From positions 124,001 through 188,000 of the forward strand of contig DIMG01000029.1 in NCBI GenBank assembly GCA_002425415.1: DNA of 64,000 nt, given 5' to 3'. The position numbers were made by a program, and so were the translations under genes. Below are positions 33,077 to 42,013 of this stretch, one piece after another. The notes under the pieces are model-generated. The model was given only the letters and a program-made list of their open reading frames with translations, ran no database searches and had not been told where the DNA came from. Within the stretch, counting starts at the first letter, position 1; every line of letters begins with the position of its first letter. Source of the DNA: Micavibrio sp. UBA5572. Lineage in GTDB: Bacteria > Pseudomonadota > Alphaproteobacteria > Micavibrionales > Micavibrionaceae.

Positions 33077-34087
33077 GTGCCACATTCCAAAACAAATTCC
33101 CGTGCCATCTTCTATTGGCTGTTGATTTGCGCCTTTATGGTGATGGCCATGACCGGAATCGGTGCGGTTACCCGCCTGACAGAAAGCGGATTATCCATTA
33201 CCGAATGGAATGTCGTTTCCGGTGCTCTTCCCCCGTTGAGCACCCATGCATGGCAAGAAGAATTCGCCAAATATCAAGCAACACCGGAGTTTTCGGCAAA
33301 ACATCATTGGATGACGATTGCAGATTTCAAAGGAATTTATTTCTGGGAATGGTTTCACCGTTTATGGGGGCGATTGATCGGTCTGGTTTTTGCCCTGCCG
33401 ATGGTTTTTTTCTGGGTCACGGGGCGGATTGCGCGGGAAGACCGTTTGAAATATCTCGGATTACTGATATTGGGAGGCTCTCAAGGTTTTATGGGGTGGT
33501 TTATGGTTCAAAGCGGTTTGGTTGATCGTCCGTCTGTGTCCCATTTCCGTTTGGCCGCCCATCTTTCACTCGCCTTGATTATTTATTGCGCCTTGCTATG
33601 GATGGCGTTCCGTTTACGTTTTTCTGAGATTCGTATCAATCCCCCCCTCTCTTCCTCCCGCCCGCTTGCCCTAATAACTTTGGGATGCGCGTTTGTTACA
33701 ATTATTTGGGGAGCTTTCGTTGCAGGGCTTGATGCCGGTATGATCTATAATAGTTTTCCAATGATGGGGGATAGGCTTTGGCCACCAGAATTAGGGAACA
33801 CTCCTTTCTTTTATGATCCGGCAAGCGTCCAGTTTACGCATCGCATTCTTGCAACGCTTACAGGGATTCTGACCCTTGGATTGGTAACACGTCTTTATTC
33901 AGCCAACAAACCTCTTTCACTTTTTCTGGGTGGGTTTGTTTGCGTACAAATTATTCTAGGAATCGTCACGTTACTCAGCGTTGTGATGATCCCTATTGCT
34001 GTTGCGCATCAGATCGGGGCGATTATCCTGTTATCACTCTTGCTCTATAGTGTTTTTATTACACGTCTGAAATATGTTCCCGATTAA
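33077..34087 (+). CDS. ctaA: heme A synthase (CtaA/COX15)
   Basis: This 336-residue membrane protein has about eight helices with the heme-binding histidine segments EWFHRLWGR, HFRLAAHLSLAL, FTHRILATLTG and AHQIGAI, and the early signature GAVTRLTESGLSITEWN. It converts heme O to heme A for cytochrome oxidases of the aa3 type, which implies aerobic respiration. The start is uncertain: GTG at 33077 gives the normal family length, and a TTG at 32978 would add 33 residues. Its 3' end overlaps the convergent glycosyltransferase gene by 29 bases. Confidence 0.9.
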   Translation: MPHSKTNSRAIFYWLLICAFMVMAMTGIGAVTRLTESGLSITEWNVVSGALPPLSTHAWQEEFAKYQATPEFSAKHHWMTIADFKGIYFWEWFHRLWGRLIGLVFALPMVFFWVTGRIAREDRLKYLGLLILGGSQGFMGWFMVQSGLVDRPSVSHFRLAAHLSLALIIYCALLWMAFRLRFSEIRINPPLSSSRPLALITLGCAFVTIIWGAFVAGLDAGMIYNSFPMMGDRLWPPELGNTPFFYDPASVQFTHRILATLTGILTLGLVTRLYSANKPLSLFLGGFVCVQIILGIVTLLSVVMIPIAVAHQIGAIILLSLLLYSVFITRLKYVPD

Positions 34088-35120
34088 GAACATCCCGATA
34101 AAATTCAAGATAAGCCTCTACCGTTTTCTCTTTGCTGAATTCGTTCTCAAAACGAATAAATCCGGCTTGAGCTAATTGTTTACCAATTTCTGGCTGGGAT
34201 TCCAGTTTTTTTAAGGCGGCTGTTAGCTGTTCCACATCATCGATTTCAAAAACCAGCGCATCCTCTTGATTGCGAACATATTGGACTGGACCTTTGGCTG
34301 TGCTGCAGACAAGCGGTGTTTTTTGTGCCCATGCCTGAACAAAGGTTGTGCCAAAAGGTTCATATCGTGATGGAAACACACACACATCTGCCGCCTGCAA
34401 TAAGGCAGCCCGATCTGTCCGCCAGCCCAAGAAATGAACGCGATCTGTCATGTTCAAATCTTTTGCCAGTTTCTTTAACTCACCTTCCATCGGCCCTTCA
34501 CCTGCCAACCAGAGATGGCAATTCTTTATCGGTTCTGCGGCTTTAATTAAAACATCCAGTGCTTTGACCGGATGATACCGTGACAGGGTCAATGCCACAA
34601 AAGCGTCATTGGGCGTGTTCAGATCACTTCGCAAAACTGGTTCAGGGTTTTGTTCTGTTTCGGCAAAATTATTGATGTGGCATACACATGTGGACTCTAT
34701 TCCATTTTTTATCAAATGCTGCCTGATGTCTTGAGTTATGGTCACAAAATAATCAGTTGTCCTGAAATATTTCAATCCGTAATACCCCCCCAAACGCGAG
34801 AGTTTCAGGTAAGATTTTGAAGGTTTAGATGCCGGAGTTTTTATTGATGCGCGGGACATCCATGTCTGGACAATTTGCGGACATTCCTGCGCTATTATTT
34901 TCTTCAATTTCCATGGCGTGTAGAAATCCAGTGCGCCACCAAAGGGCAAGGTAAAAACTTTTATCCCTGCCTGTTCCAATTTTGCGATGCGTTCCGGGTT
35001 ATTTGGCCGAATTACTGCACACAAATTTTTTTGACGCTCTGCCATAGCAAGGCACATATCTTCGAAAGCCGTTTCCGCGCCACCAAATTCCGCGCCAGCC
35101 ATGACCTGCATTATTTTCAT
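34059..35120 (-). CDS. family 4 glycosyltransferase
   Basis: This 353-residue GT-B enzyme starts with GAEFGGAETAFEDM (the N-terminal donor-loop pattern) and has the GT4 signature PSRYEPFGTTFVQAWAQKTPLV (about residues 248-269), including E-P-F-G-x-x-x-x-E/Q-A. It probably adds sugars to LPS core or another surface glycan. ATG at 35120 follows an AAGAG; a TTG one codon earlier is the other option. It lies eight bases after the secreted-protein gene, so probably in the rne operon, and overlaps ctaA tail to tail. Confidence 0.88.
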   Translation of the reverse strand: MKIMQVMAGAEFGGAETAFEDMCLAMAERQKNLCAVIRPNNPERIAKLEQAGIKVFTLPFGGALDFYTPWKLKKIIAQECPQIVQTWMSRASIKTPASKPSKSYLKLSRLGGYYGLKYFRTTDYFVTITQDIRQHLIKNGIESTCVCHINNFAETEQNPEPVLRSDLNTPNDAFVALTLSRYHPVKALDVLIKAAEPIKNCHLWLAGEGPMEGELKKLAKDLNMTDRVHFLGWRTDRAALLQAADVCVFPSRYEPFGTTFVQAWAQKTPLVCSTAKGPVQYVRNQEDALVFEIDDVEQLTAALKKLESQPEIGKQLAQAGFIRFENEFSKEKTVEAYLEFYRDVLNREHISDV

Positions 35121-35128
35121 CAATACTC

Positions 35129-35749
35129 TTACGGTTCAGATGTTTTTAGCGTGGTTTCCAGACCTAAGGTCTCAACCAAAAGCTTATCCAAAGATTTTTC
35201 GGTTTTGTCCATGTTGTCTTTTAGTTTCAGACAGGACTCTTTCTTTGTCACCGGAATTTCTTTTATTCCCTGATTTCTGTAGAAAATTGCTTCATCAAAC
35301 ATCTTTAGGTAACGGCGAACGGATGATGGTTGGGTAAAACTTTGCAGCAGAACCATTTTATCCAGTTTTTTATAGGCCAATTTCATGGTCGGGCGCAACG
35401 CGTCCTTCCATGACCTTAGGCGATCGCTCATTTGATCTTTGATATCCGGATTTTCCTTGCTACACGAATCAACAGCACGTGTAACCGACAACTGGACATC
35501 CTCAACCGCTTTGACTGTACGATAGGTCTGTTCGATTGCCCGAAACTGGAGGATTTGGTTATCATCCAATCCTTCAAGCATAAACCCTGTTGCTTCATCC
35601 AACCGGGTGATAGGGGTTTGTTCTTTTTTATCGGATTTGTCATCTGATTTTTTATCTTGCGCCCATGAAGAGGAGGGACAAATGCCCCCCACTACAATTC
35701 CCATTAAGGCCAAAGACAAAATACACAAAAATATTTTTTTCTCGGTCAT
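35129..35749 (-). CDS. secreted hypothetical protein downstream of rne
   Basis: This 206-residue protein has a signal peptide (hydrophobic residues about 6-24, cleavage near SWA) and a highly charged linker of Lys and Asp. A helical domain follows with three cysteines (DSCSKEN, ESCLKLK and one in the signal region). I do not recognise the family. It starts 23 bases after rne and ends eight bases before the glycosyltransferase, so all three are probably co-transcribed. Confidence 0.65.
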   Translation of the reverse strand: MTEKKIFLCILSLALMGIVVGGICPSSSWAQDKKSDDKSDKKEQTPITRLDEATGFMLEGLDDNQILQFRAIEQTYRTVKAVEDVQLSVTRAVDSCSKENPDIKDQMSDRLRSWKDALRPTMKLAYKKLDKMVLLQSFTQPSSVRRYLKMFDEAIFYRNQGIKEIPVTKKESCLKLKDNMDKTEKSLDKLLVETLGLETTLKTSEP

Positions 35750-35772
35750 ATTACACTCTCTTGGCTGTTTTT

Positions 35773-38565
35773 TTATTTTTCAATCAGGCGATTCCACCAG
35801 CCTTTTTTCCTGCTCTGTGGGTCGTCTCCATTTTCCAGTTCGCCGACATCATTCGAAGGAGATGATGGAACAATCTCAACTTTGGGAGCCGGCACAGTTT
35901 CTGCCGGTTGTGGCGTGGATTCTGACTTGCTCTTAGATGATCCGAATCTTTTGGCTTTTATGCCGCTGGATTGTGGTACGGAAGGTTGAGAGGCTTCCTG
36001 ATTTTTAGGGGTTTCCTTATCGGATTTCACCTGCTTTTGATCCAATTTTTCCTGTGGTTCCGAATCATTTTCGCTACGCGGTTTTCTTCCACGCCCTTTC
36101 GGTGAACGAGATCTGTTTCCTTGACTTTTGCTCTCATCATCCGATTTTGAATCGCTTTTTTGACGATGGCGGCTGCGAGCAGGTTTTTCTTCTTCGTCTT
36201 CCGAATCAACAGTTTCAGAATTATTTTCTGAATCCTGATTATTATCATCTTCGGAGTTTATAACTTGATCGTCTTCGGCATCTTCATCCACGACAGCTTT
36301 AATGGCTTCGATTTTATAACCGGTTGGAGCCAATTCATCATCGACTCTTACAAATACGGTGAAGCCATAACGACGTTCAATGCCCGCCAACATATCGCGT
36401 TTTTGGTTGAGGATATACAGTGCAATTGAATTCGGTACAGACAAGAAAACCTGTGACGCGCGACTGCGAATTCCTTCTTCTTCCAACCCACGAAGAGCCA
36501 TGATTGTGGCGGAATCAACCGACCGGATGTTGCCAATCCCTTTACAATGCGGACATTTTTCGAATTGAGCCTCGGTCAAGCTCGGGTTCAAGCGTTGGCG
36601 GGATAATTCCAAAAGACCAAAAGACGAAATACGGCCAACTTGAATACGCGCACGATCTGTTGAAAGTGCTTCACGCAAACGCCGTTCGACCTTGGCATTA
36701 TTACGGTTTTCTTCCATATCAATAAAATCGATAACAACCAGACCGCCCAAGTCACGCAAACGGAGTTGACGAGCAACTTCATCTGCGGCTTCGAGGTTTG
36801 TTTTGACCGCTGTTTCTTCAATATGGCGTTCTTTGGTTGCGCGACCAGAGTTCACGTCAATTGACACCAACGCTTCGGTCGGATTGATAACCAAATACCC
36901 ACCGGATTTGAGAGTGACAACAGGCTCACCCATTTCGGCTATCTGGTTTTCAACTTGATAGCGATGGAACAAAGGAATTTTGTCTTCCTTGTATTGTTTG
37001 ATTTTTTTGACGCTTGTTGGCATCAATAATTTCATGAAATCTTTTGCCTGTTTGTGGCCATCATTGCCCGAAACCAGAATTTCTTCGATCTCACTGGCAT
37101 AAATATCGCGGACGGCGCGTTTAACCAGATCACCTTCTTCATAAATCATCGCCGGAGCAGATGATACCAAAGTCAGGTCACGGATATTGTTCCATAGCCT
37201 CATCAGGTAATCGAGATCACGCTTGATTTCATCATGAGCGCGTTCGACACCCGCAGTTCTTAGAATAACCGACATTCCGTCCGGCGTTCCAAGTTCACGC
37301 AAAATTTCACGCATACGCTTACGTTCGGCAAAGCTTGCAATTTTACGACTGACCCCACCACCACGCGCCGAGTTCGGCATCAAGACGCAGTATCTCCCAG
37401 GCAATGACAGATAAGTTGTTACGGCTGCACCTTTATTGCCACGCTCTTCTTTTTGAACCTGGATGAGCATGATCTGACCGCGTTTGATGACTTCTTGAAT
37501 TTTGTAGTTGCGATGCAGACTCGGGCGGAATGGCTGATCGTTATCAACGCCTTCTCCACCGACCAATTCAACCTGACGGTTTTGCATTGGTTTACGATTG
37601 TTATTGTTACGACCTCGACCGCGGTATCGTCCACCTCCACGACCGCGACGGTTGTTCTGGCGTTTTTCTCTGGCTTCTTCTTCCTGAGCCAAAGCTTGCT
37701 CATGATCCACATCTTCGTTATCGGCGTGGTAAGCAATCCAAACAGAGCGTTTTTTTACACCGTTTTCGGAATGGCGGTAATGCAACCGCGCCCGAACGAC
37801 ATCTTCACGGGCTTTTGCAAGCTCTTCAATTTTAATCGCCAAATCCTGATCGAAAGACAGAGAGTCTTTTTCATCAGTTTCTAAAATTTCAAGCGTTTCA
37901 GGATCAATTTCGGTTACACCACGATACTTGAACTTGTGCTGGACAGGTTTTGTTTCTGCATTCGCATCATCAGACGGGTCGTTATGTTCTGTAGTGTCAG
38001 CCGTAGATTCTTCTTCCGTTTCTTCATGAGCCTCTTCATCTTCTTCAGATTCGTCTTCGTCCTCTTCGGAAGAAGACTCTAATGTTTCATCTTGCTCTTC
38101 ATGATCTTCTTGCGTGAGTTCTTTCTGCTCTTGAGCAGGTTGACTATCACTTTCATCAATACTTGTATCGACGCTTGCGCCAGATTCTTCGATTATTTTT
38201 TCTTTGGCAGAACCTTTGGTCAAAGACGCTTCTTCGGCAGCAATAGCAGCTTCTTCGGCAGCCATTGCAGCCTCGTATTCTTCTTGTTGTGCCGCGAGCA
38301 ATGCCTCACGATCCGCAATCGGAATACGGAAATAATCGGGGTGAATTTCGGAGAAAGGAAGAAAACCGTGGCGGTTTCCTCCATAATTCACAAAAGCGGC
38401 CTGTAATGACGGCTCGACCCTTGTAACTTTTGCCAGAAAAATATTCCCTTTGATTTGTTTACGGACTTTACTCTCGTAATCGAATTCTATCAGCTTGTTT
38501 CCATCAACTACCGCCACACGCGTTTCTTCTGCGTGGGTCGCATCAATTAGCATTCTTTTTGCCAT
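35773..38565 (-). CDS. rne: ribonuclease E
   Basis: This 930-residue endoribonuclease starts MAKRMLIDATHAEETRVAVV, the usual alphaproteobacterial start. The S1 domain (from about residue 35) is split by a long acidic insert (about 90-215). The catalytic part has SIDVNSGRATKERHIEETAV and VVIDFIDMEENRN, and the Zn-link is in FEKCPHCKGIGNIRS. The C-terminal 230 residues are low in complexity and rich in Lys, Ser, Glu and Pro: the unstructured scaffold that binds degradosome partners and RNA. It processes and degrades RNA. GGAG lies 12 bases upstream of the ATG, which is rather far. A leader of about 285 bases suggests autoregulation. Confidence 0.95.
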   Translation of the reverse strand: MAKRMLIDATHAEETRVAVVDGNKLIEFDYESKVRKQIKGNIFLAKVTRVEPSLQAAFVNYGGNRHGFLPFSEIHPDYFRIPIADREALLAAQQEEYEAAMAAEEAAIAAEEASLTKGSAKEKIIEESGASVDTSIDESDSQPAQEQKELTQEDHEEQDETLESSSEEDEDESEEDEEAHEETEEESTADTTEHNDPSDDANAETKPVQHKFKYRGVTEIDPETLEILETDEKDSLSFDQDLAIKIEELAKAREDVVRARLHYRHSENGVKKRSVWIAYHADNEDVDHEQALAQEEEAREKRQNNRRGRGGGRYRGRGRNNNNRKPMQNRQVELVGGEGVDNDQPFRPSLHRNYKIQEVIKRGQIMLIQVQKEERGNKGAAVTTYLSLPGRYCVLMPNSARGGGVSRKIASFAERKRMREILRELGTPDGMSVILRTAGVERAHDEIKRDLDYLMRLWNNIRDLTLVSSAPAMIYEEGDLVKRAVRDIYASEIEEILVSGNDGHKQAKDFMKLLMPTSVKKIKQYKEDKIPLFHRYQVENQIAEMGEPVVTLKSGGYLVINPTEALVSIDVNSGRATKERHIEETAVKTNLEAADEVARQLRLRDLGGLVVIDFIDMEENRNNAKVERRLREALSTDRARIQVGRISSFGLLELSRQRLNPSLTEAQFEKCPHCKGIGNIRSVDSATIMALRGLEEEGIRSRASQVFLSVPNSIALYILNQKRDMLAGIERRYGFTVFVRVDDELAPTGYKIEAIKAVVDEDAEDDQVINSEDDNNQDSENNSETVDSEDEEEKPARSRHRQKSDSKSDDESKSQGNRSRSPKGRGRKPRSENDSEPQEKLDQKQVKSDKETPKNQEASQPSVPQSSGIKAKRFGSSKSKSESTPQPAETVPAPKVEIVPSSPSNDVGELENGDDPQSRKKGWWNRLIEK

Positions 38566-38632
38566 TTTATATATAAACTCCTGGTACGGAGCAGCGTGCC
38601 TCATTGGTCTTTAGTGCGACGGAAAAAGACAG

Positions 38633-38651
38633 TGTGGGCGCTGGCCGCACA
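38633..38651 (-). other. small hairpin in rne leader
   Basis: TGTGGGC and GCCgCACA pair across a four-base loop, with one bulged base, about 70 bases before the rne ATG. Confidence 0.4.
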
Positions 38652-38757
38652 TCTTTTAAATAATAAAAAAATTATGGGTGTCCTGATTAGCCTTTACCTA
38701 CAAACAACCTTACCAAATAGAACTGTGCGTTACTTATGTTCTCAGGCAGATCGCATG

Positions 38758-38788
38758 GGTTAGAAAGCCAAAATCAGGACTTTCTACC
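38758..38788 (-). other. stem-loop in rne leader
   Basis: On the minus strand GGTAGAAAG pairs with CTTTCTAACC, nine pairs and one bulge with a 12-base loop, in the leader of rne. RNase E is known to control its own mRNA through leader hairpins in enterobacteria; the same use here is inference. Confidence 0.5.
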
Positions 38789-38851
38789 TTGCGCCAAAGC
38801 TAGCGAAACCTTTCTCGATTCAAACGCGTGCTAAAACTCCGGCGGTCGCAG

Positions 38852-38875
38852 ATTGACATTATAGCGGTTGTCAAT
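38852..38875 (-). promoter_or_regulatory. rne promoter -10 inside an inverted repeat
   Basis: TATAAT (minus strand, 38863-38858) overlaps a perfect inverted repeat ATTGACA - ten bases - TGTCAAT. A -35 is not clear: TTGTTA occurs 15 bases upstream. The repeat covering the -10 looks like an operator. It would give a leader of about 285 bases. Confidence 0.45.
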
Positions 38876-39130
38876 TTTTAACAATCAAAAAGTTTTTTAT
38901 ATACAATTCATCCTGTTAAATGATTGGAAAATAGCCATTTGCGACAAACAGACATTTTTTCTTATGAAAACAAAAATTCACGTTCGACTCCCAATCTTTC
39001 GCTCATAGGGATTCTCAATTTTATTCTTTTGGCTTTTCTTTTGAGCGAGCTCTATATTAGACTGCAATAAACTTGTAACTTTTCTGCTTTTCCAAATCTG
39101 GAAAATCCAAGCCATCAAAACGATTCGGAC
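38876..39130. other. rne-amiC divergent gap, no gene seen
   Basis: This roughly 250-base AT-rich stretch has no convincing open frame. It must hold the amidase promoter; I could not place one with confidence. GANTC sites occur at GACTC and GATTC near 38985-39015. Confidence 0.35.
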
Positions 39131-40402
39131 ATGACCCCTTTTAGATTTTTTCTCTTTGTTTTGACATTTTCATTCTGCCTCTCATTCGGGACGGCAGAGT
39201 CGATGGCGCTGGACATTACTTCGATCCGCTTCGGGGCTCATCCCGACAAGCAACGCGCGGTCATTGATTTGTCTGCCCCCACAAAATTCAGAGCGTTTGT
39301 TCTTCAGTCTCCAGACAGAATTGTTGTTGATTTGGATGCATTTAACTGGCGCCCCTCAACTATTTTGCGAGGAGAAGGTGTAGCCATTAACGATGTCCGC
39401 TATGGATCACTGGGTAGCGGCAAAGGACGATTGGTGTTTGAAACCGCAGGATCTGTCGTTATTCAATCTGCTTTCTTTTTACCCAAAGGGGAGGATTTAC
39501 CTGACCGTCTGGTGATTGATTTTAAAATTGTTTCCGGTGACGTTCCCGCTCATATTGAGCATCAATTGATGGGAGATATGACCTCGTCCGCGCCACAAAA
39601 CGGATTTGACGCTGCGGCTGAAACTCTTTCGGGTGTCCGCCTTCCTCCTCGCAAAAATGTTACGACTGCCCAAGCCTCTCACACCACCAAAGGCATTGCC
39701 ATTGCCCCCCCCGCAGAAAAGCCACTTATTATTATCGATGCGGGACATGGCGGACAAGATCCAGGTGCACGTGGAGCAAATGGAGCTTATGAAAAAACAA
39801 TTGTTCTGGCTGTTGCTCATGAATTGCGCAAACAATTGGAAGATAGCGGCAAATACAAAGTCAAAATGACCCGCGAGACCGATGTCTTTATCCCCTTGCG
39901 AGGGCGGGTTAATTTTGCCCGCAAGCATAACGGGGATTTGTTTATCTCCCTTCATGCCGATTCAATCCAAAATTCCCAAGTGACTGGCGCATCGGTTTAC
40001 ACCCTGTCGGACAAGGCTTCGGATAAGGAAACTCAAAAGCTTGCGGATCGTGAAAACAAATCCGACCTGATCGCAGGCGTTGATTTAAGCACGCAAGAAG
40101 ATGATGTCGCCGACATTTTGATTGATCTGGCCGCGCGGGACACCATGAACCAATCAAAATTTCTAGCCAATACGGTTGTCAGCAGCCTGCAAAATAACGG
40201 AATACGCACTCTCTCTACAGCCCATCGCTCTGCCGGTTTTGCCGTTTTGAAAGCTATGGACATTCCTTCCATTCTGGTTGAAATGGGATATTTGACCAAT
40301 CGTAGCGAGGTTGAGAGACTCAGCTCCCCTCAACATCGGCGAAAAATCGCAGCAACCCTCAAATCATCCATCGACACTTATTTCCAGAAAACATCAAAAT
40401 GA
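39131..40402 (+). CDS. amiC: N-acetylmuramoyl-L-alanine amidase with AMIN domain
   Basis: This 423-residue periplasmic enzyme has a signal peptide (about residues 1-26), an AMIN domain for septal targeting (about 27-135), a linker, and an Amidase_3 domain (about 200-420). Zinc ligands and catalytic residues are visible in IIDAGHGGQDPGA (His), NGAYEKTIV (Glu), SLHADS (His) and LVEMGYLTN (Glu). It cleaves the amide between MurNAc and L-Ala during daughter-cell separation. No strong ribosome site precedes the ATG. Two small lipoprotein genes and an L,D-transpeptidase follow, so the group is about cell-wall work. Confidence 0.92.
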   Translation: MTPFRFFLFVLTFSFCLSFGTAESMALDITSIRFGAHPDKQRAVIDLSAPTKFRAFVLQSPDRIVVDLDAFNWRPSTILRGEGVAINDVRYGSLGSGKGRLVFETAGSVVIQSAFFLPKGEDLPDRLVIDFKIVSGDVPAHIEHQLMGDMTSSAPQNGFDAAAETLSGVRLPPRKNVTTAQASHTTKGIAIAPPAEKPLIIIDAGHGGQDPGARGANGAYEKTIVLAVAHELRKQLEDSGKYKVKMTRETDVFIPLRGRVNFARKHNGDLFISLHADSIQNSQVTGASVYTLSDKASDKETQKLADRENKSDLIAGVDLSTQEDDVADILIDLAARDTMNQSKFLANTVVSSLQNNGIRTLSTAHRSAGFAVLKAMDIPSILVEMGYLTNRSEVERLSSPQHRRKIAATLKSSIDTYFQKTSK

Positions 40403-40534
40403 CTTTTTTCTACCCACAATCCTTATTCAAGCTCCAAATCGGGGTTGTACAGACTAACTTTTTGATCTAACTTATCCTCTCTAATTCTCTTGGAGGAGAA
40501 AATTTCTTTAACGTTCAAAATAAGGATTTCTACA

Positions 40535-40726
40535 ATGAAAGCACTTCTCGTTACCCTTTGCCTAATCGGCTCTACAATGGCTTTGACCGCCTGTGACACA
40601 ACAGGGCAAGGTTATGTTGACACACAACCACCATACGCTTCTGAACGCACCGCTGGCGGTGAAAGAGCAGCTCCTGCTCCTGTTATGAGCGCAGAACCAG
40701 TTTTCGAGAAAAAAGTAACTAAGTAA
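40535..40726 (+). CDS. small lipoprotein with C-terminal lysine (paralog 1)
   Basis: This 63-residue protein has a lipoprotein signal with lipobox MALTAC, giving a mature chain of 44 residues from Cys20. The middle is rich in Gly, Pro, Ala and Thr and the protein ends FEKKVTK. The start at 40535 follows AAGGA. It has its own strong terminator. The next gene encodes a shorter relative with the same C-terminal end, and an L,D-transpeptidase follows. The pattern recalls Braun's lipoprotein, whose terminal Lys is joined to peptidoglycan, but there is no sequence proof of that. Confidence 0.75.
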   Translation: MKALLVTLCLIGSTMALTACDTTGQGYVDTQPPYASERTAGGERAAPAPVMSAEPVFEKKVTK

Positions 40727-40768
40727 TTTTTGCTTCTTCTCAAAATTAATTTTCCAGTCATCTGGTGC

Positions 40769-40798
40769 AAAAAGGCCACTTTGTTGTGGCCTTTTTTT
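40769..40798 (+). terminator. terminator after lipoprotein 1
   Basis: A perfect 11-base stem AAAAAGGCCAC / GTGGCCTTTTT with a six-base loop runs into TTTTTTT. Confidence 0.92.
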
Positions 40799-40880
40799 GG
40801 GGACATAATTTTTCCACTTGCACATTTTTGCTCTCTCGCGTAATTGCAGCAGTTAAACGTCCCATTGATGGAGAATATTA

Positions 40881-41006
40881 ATGAAAAAAGCTATTTTGTC
40901 TCTTTGCCTTTTGGTGTCAACCTTGGCTTTAGCTGCTTGCAGCACCGCCCAGTCTTCTGACGTTGAGAGCGCAGCCCCTGTTTTCGAGAAAAAAATTACC
41001 AAATAA
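40881..41006 (+). CDS. minimal lipoprotein with C-terminal lysine (paralog 2), 41 aa
   Basis: This 41-residue protein has the signal MKKAILSLCLLVSTLALAAC with a clear lipobox LAAC, and a mature chain of only 22 residues ending APVFEKKITK. It matches the preceding protein in the signal and the last ten residues. GGAGAA lies six bases before the ATG. It ends 20 bases before a strong bidirectional hairpin. A short, intact gene with signal, lipobox, ribosome site, terminator and paralog is very likely real even though it is below usual gene-calling limits. Confidence 0.75.
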   Translation: MKKAILSLCLLVSTLALAACSTAQSSDVESAAPVFEKKITK

Positions 41007-41026
41007 TTTTTGACCGAATACCAGAT

Positions 41027-41057
41027 AAAAAAGCTGAACTAACGTTCAGCTTTTTTT
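41027..41057. terminator. bidirectional terminator between lipoprotein 2 and L,D-transpeptidase
   Basis: A perfect 13-base stem, AAAAAAGCTGAAC / GTTCAGCTTTTTT, with loop TAAC serves both strands. The TAG stop of the transpeptidase gene (41039-41041) lies inside the hairpin. Confidence 0.92.
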
Positions 41058-42013
41058 ATGTCTGCTTTTTCAGCTATCTTAATCGGATAACCTTTACGCT
41101 CCTTCACCACTTTACGAATTTTAGGCCAATCGAGACTTTCAACTGAAGGCCCTGCAACACGCATGATATAACTCAGATCCTTTTCGGATAGTTGGTAATC
41201 CGGAATTGCCCCTTCACGTTCCATCAAGGTTGCTTGCTCTTGTGTTGGATGAACTTCCAGATACAAACTATTGCCAATCCACGCAGATTTTATCGGCTGA
41301 TCCACCACGGTCACTTTAGTTCCCACAGGCACCATTGCAAACATTTGCGTAATATCTTCAGGAAACATTCTGATGCATCCGCTACTGACACGGCGACCAA
41401 TACCGTATGGTTTATTTGTTCCGTGTATGGCAATAGTTGGAAAACCAAGATAAAGCGCGTGTGTGCCCATTGGATTTTCAGATCCTGGAGGTACACTGAC
41501 AGGCAAAGTCGGATCTTCCTTTCTCATCCGGTCGGTTGGCGTCCAAGTCGGACCATCTTTCTTACGAACAACCGTTGTTGTTCCAACAGGAGTTCTTAAC
41601 CCGTCACGGCCAATTCCAATCGGGAACGTGATCGGCGCGACAAAAGGCGTTTTATAATAATAAAGGCGCATTTCAGCCAGATTGATGACCACGCCTTCGT
41701 GCGGAGCATCGGGAAGAATATTCATGGTCGGAATAATAATGTTTGCGCCAGCGCCTGGAATCCATGGGTCAAGCATTGGGTTTGCCGCCCGCATTTCCAC
41801 AAAACCCACGCCATATTCCCGACCAATATGCACCAGTGTGTCCTGATAACCCGCTGTTACATTTTGCATCTGCCCAATATACGGGTCAGAAAACTTTGCT
41901 TTGGCAGAATTAGCCTCCCCCTTGGCGGCGGCTGATATTGGGACACCGACAAGCAAAACCACGAGAGCCATTGCGGCGGAAGCTGTTTTAAGAATAGTCA
42001 ATTTTTTCAACAT
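41039..42013 (-). CDS. L,D-transpeptidase (LysM + YkuD; ErfK/YbiS family)
   Basis: This 324-residue protein has a signal peptide (about 1-30), a LysM-like segment (about 49-97), and a YkuD catalytic domain (about 107-240). The active-site motif is IHGTNKPYG ... RRVSSGCIRM with His197 and nucleophile Cys213. ErfK/YbiS enzymes link lipoproteins or outer-membrane proteins to peptidoglycan, or make 3-3 cross-links. The tail after about 240 is an extension of unknown use. It converges with two small lipoproteins that end in Lys, possible substrates. The gene and its terminator overlap. Confidence 0.92.
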   Translation of the reverse strand: MLKKLTILKTASAAMALVVLLVGVPISAAAKGEANSAKAKFSDPYIGQMQNVTAGYQDTLVHIGREYGVGFVEMRAANPMLDPWIPGAGANIIIPTMNILPDAPHEGVVINLAEMRLYYYKTPFVAPITFPIGIGRDGLRTPVGTTTVVRKKDGPTWTPTDRMRKEDPTLPVSVPPGSENPMGTHALYLGFPTIAIHGTNKPYGIGRRVSSGCIRMFPEDITQMFAMVPVGTKVTVVDQPIKSAWIGNSLYLEVHPTQEQATLMEREGAIPDYQLSEKDLSYIMRVAGPSVESLDWPKIRKVVKERKGYPIKIAEKADIKKAER

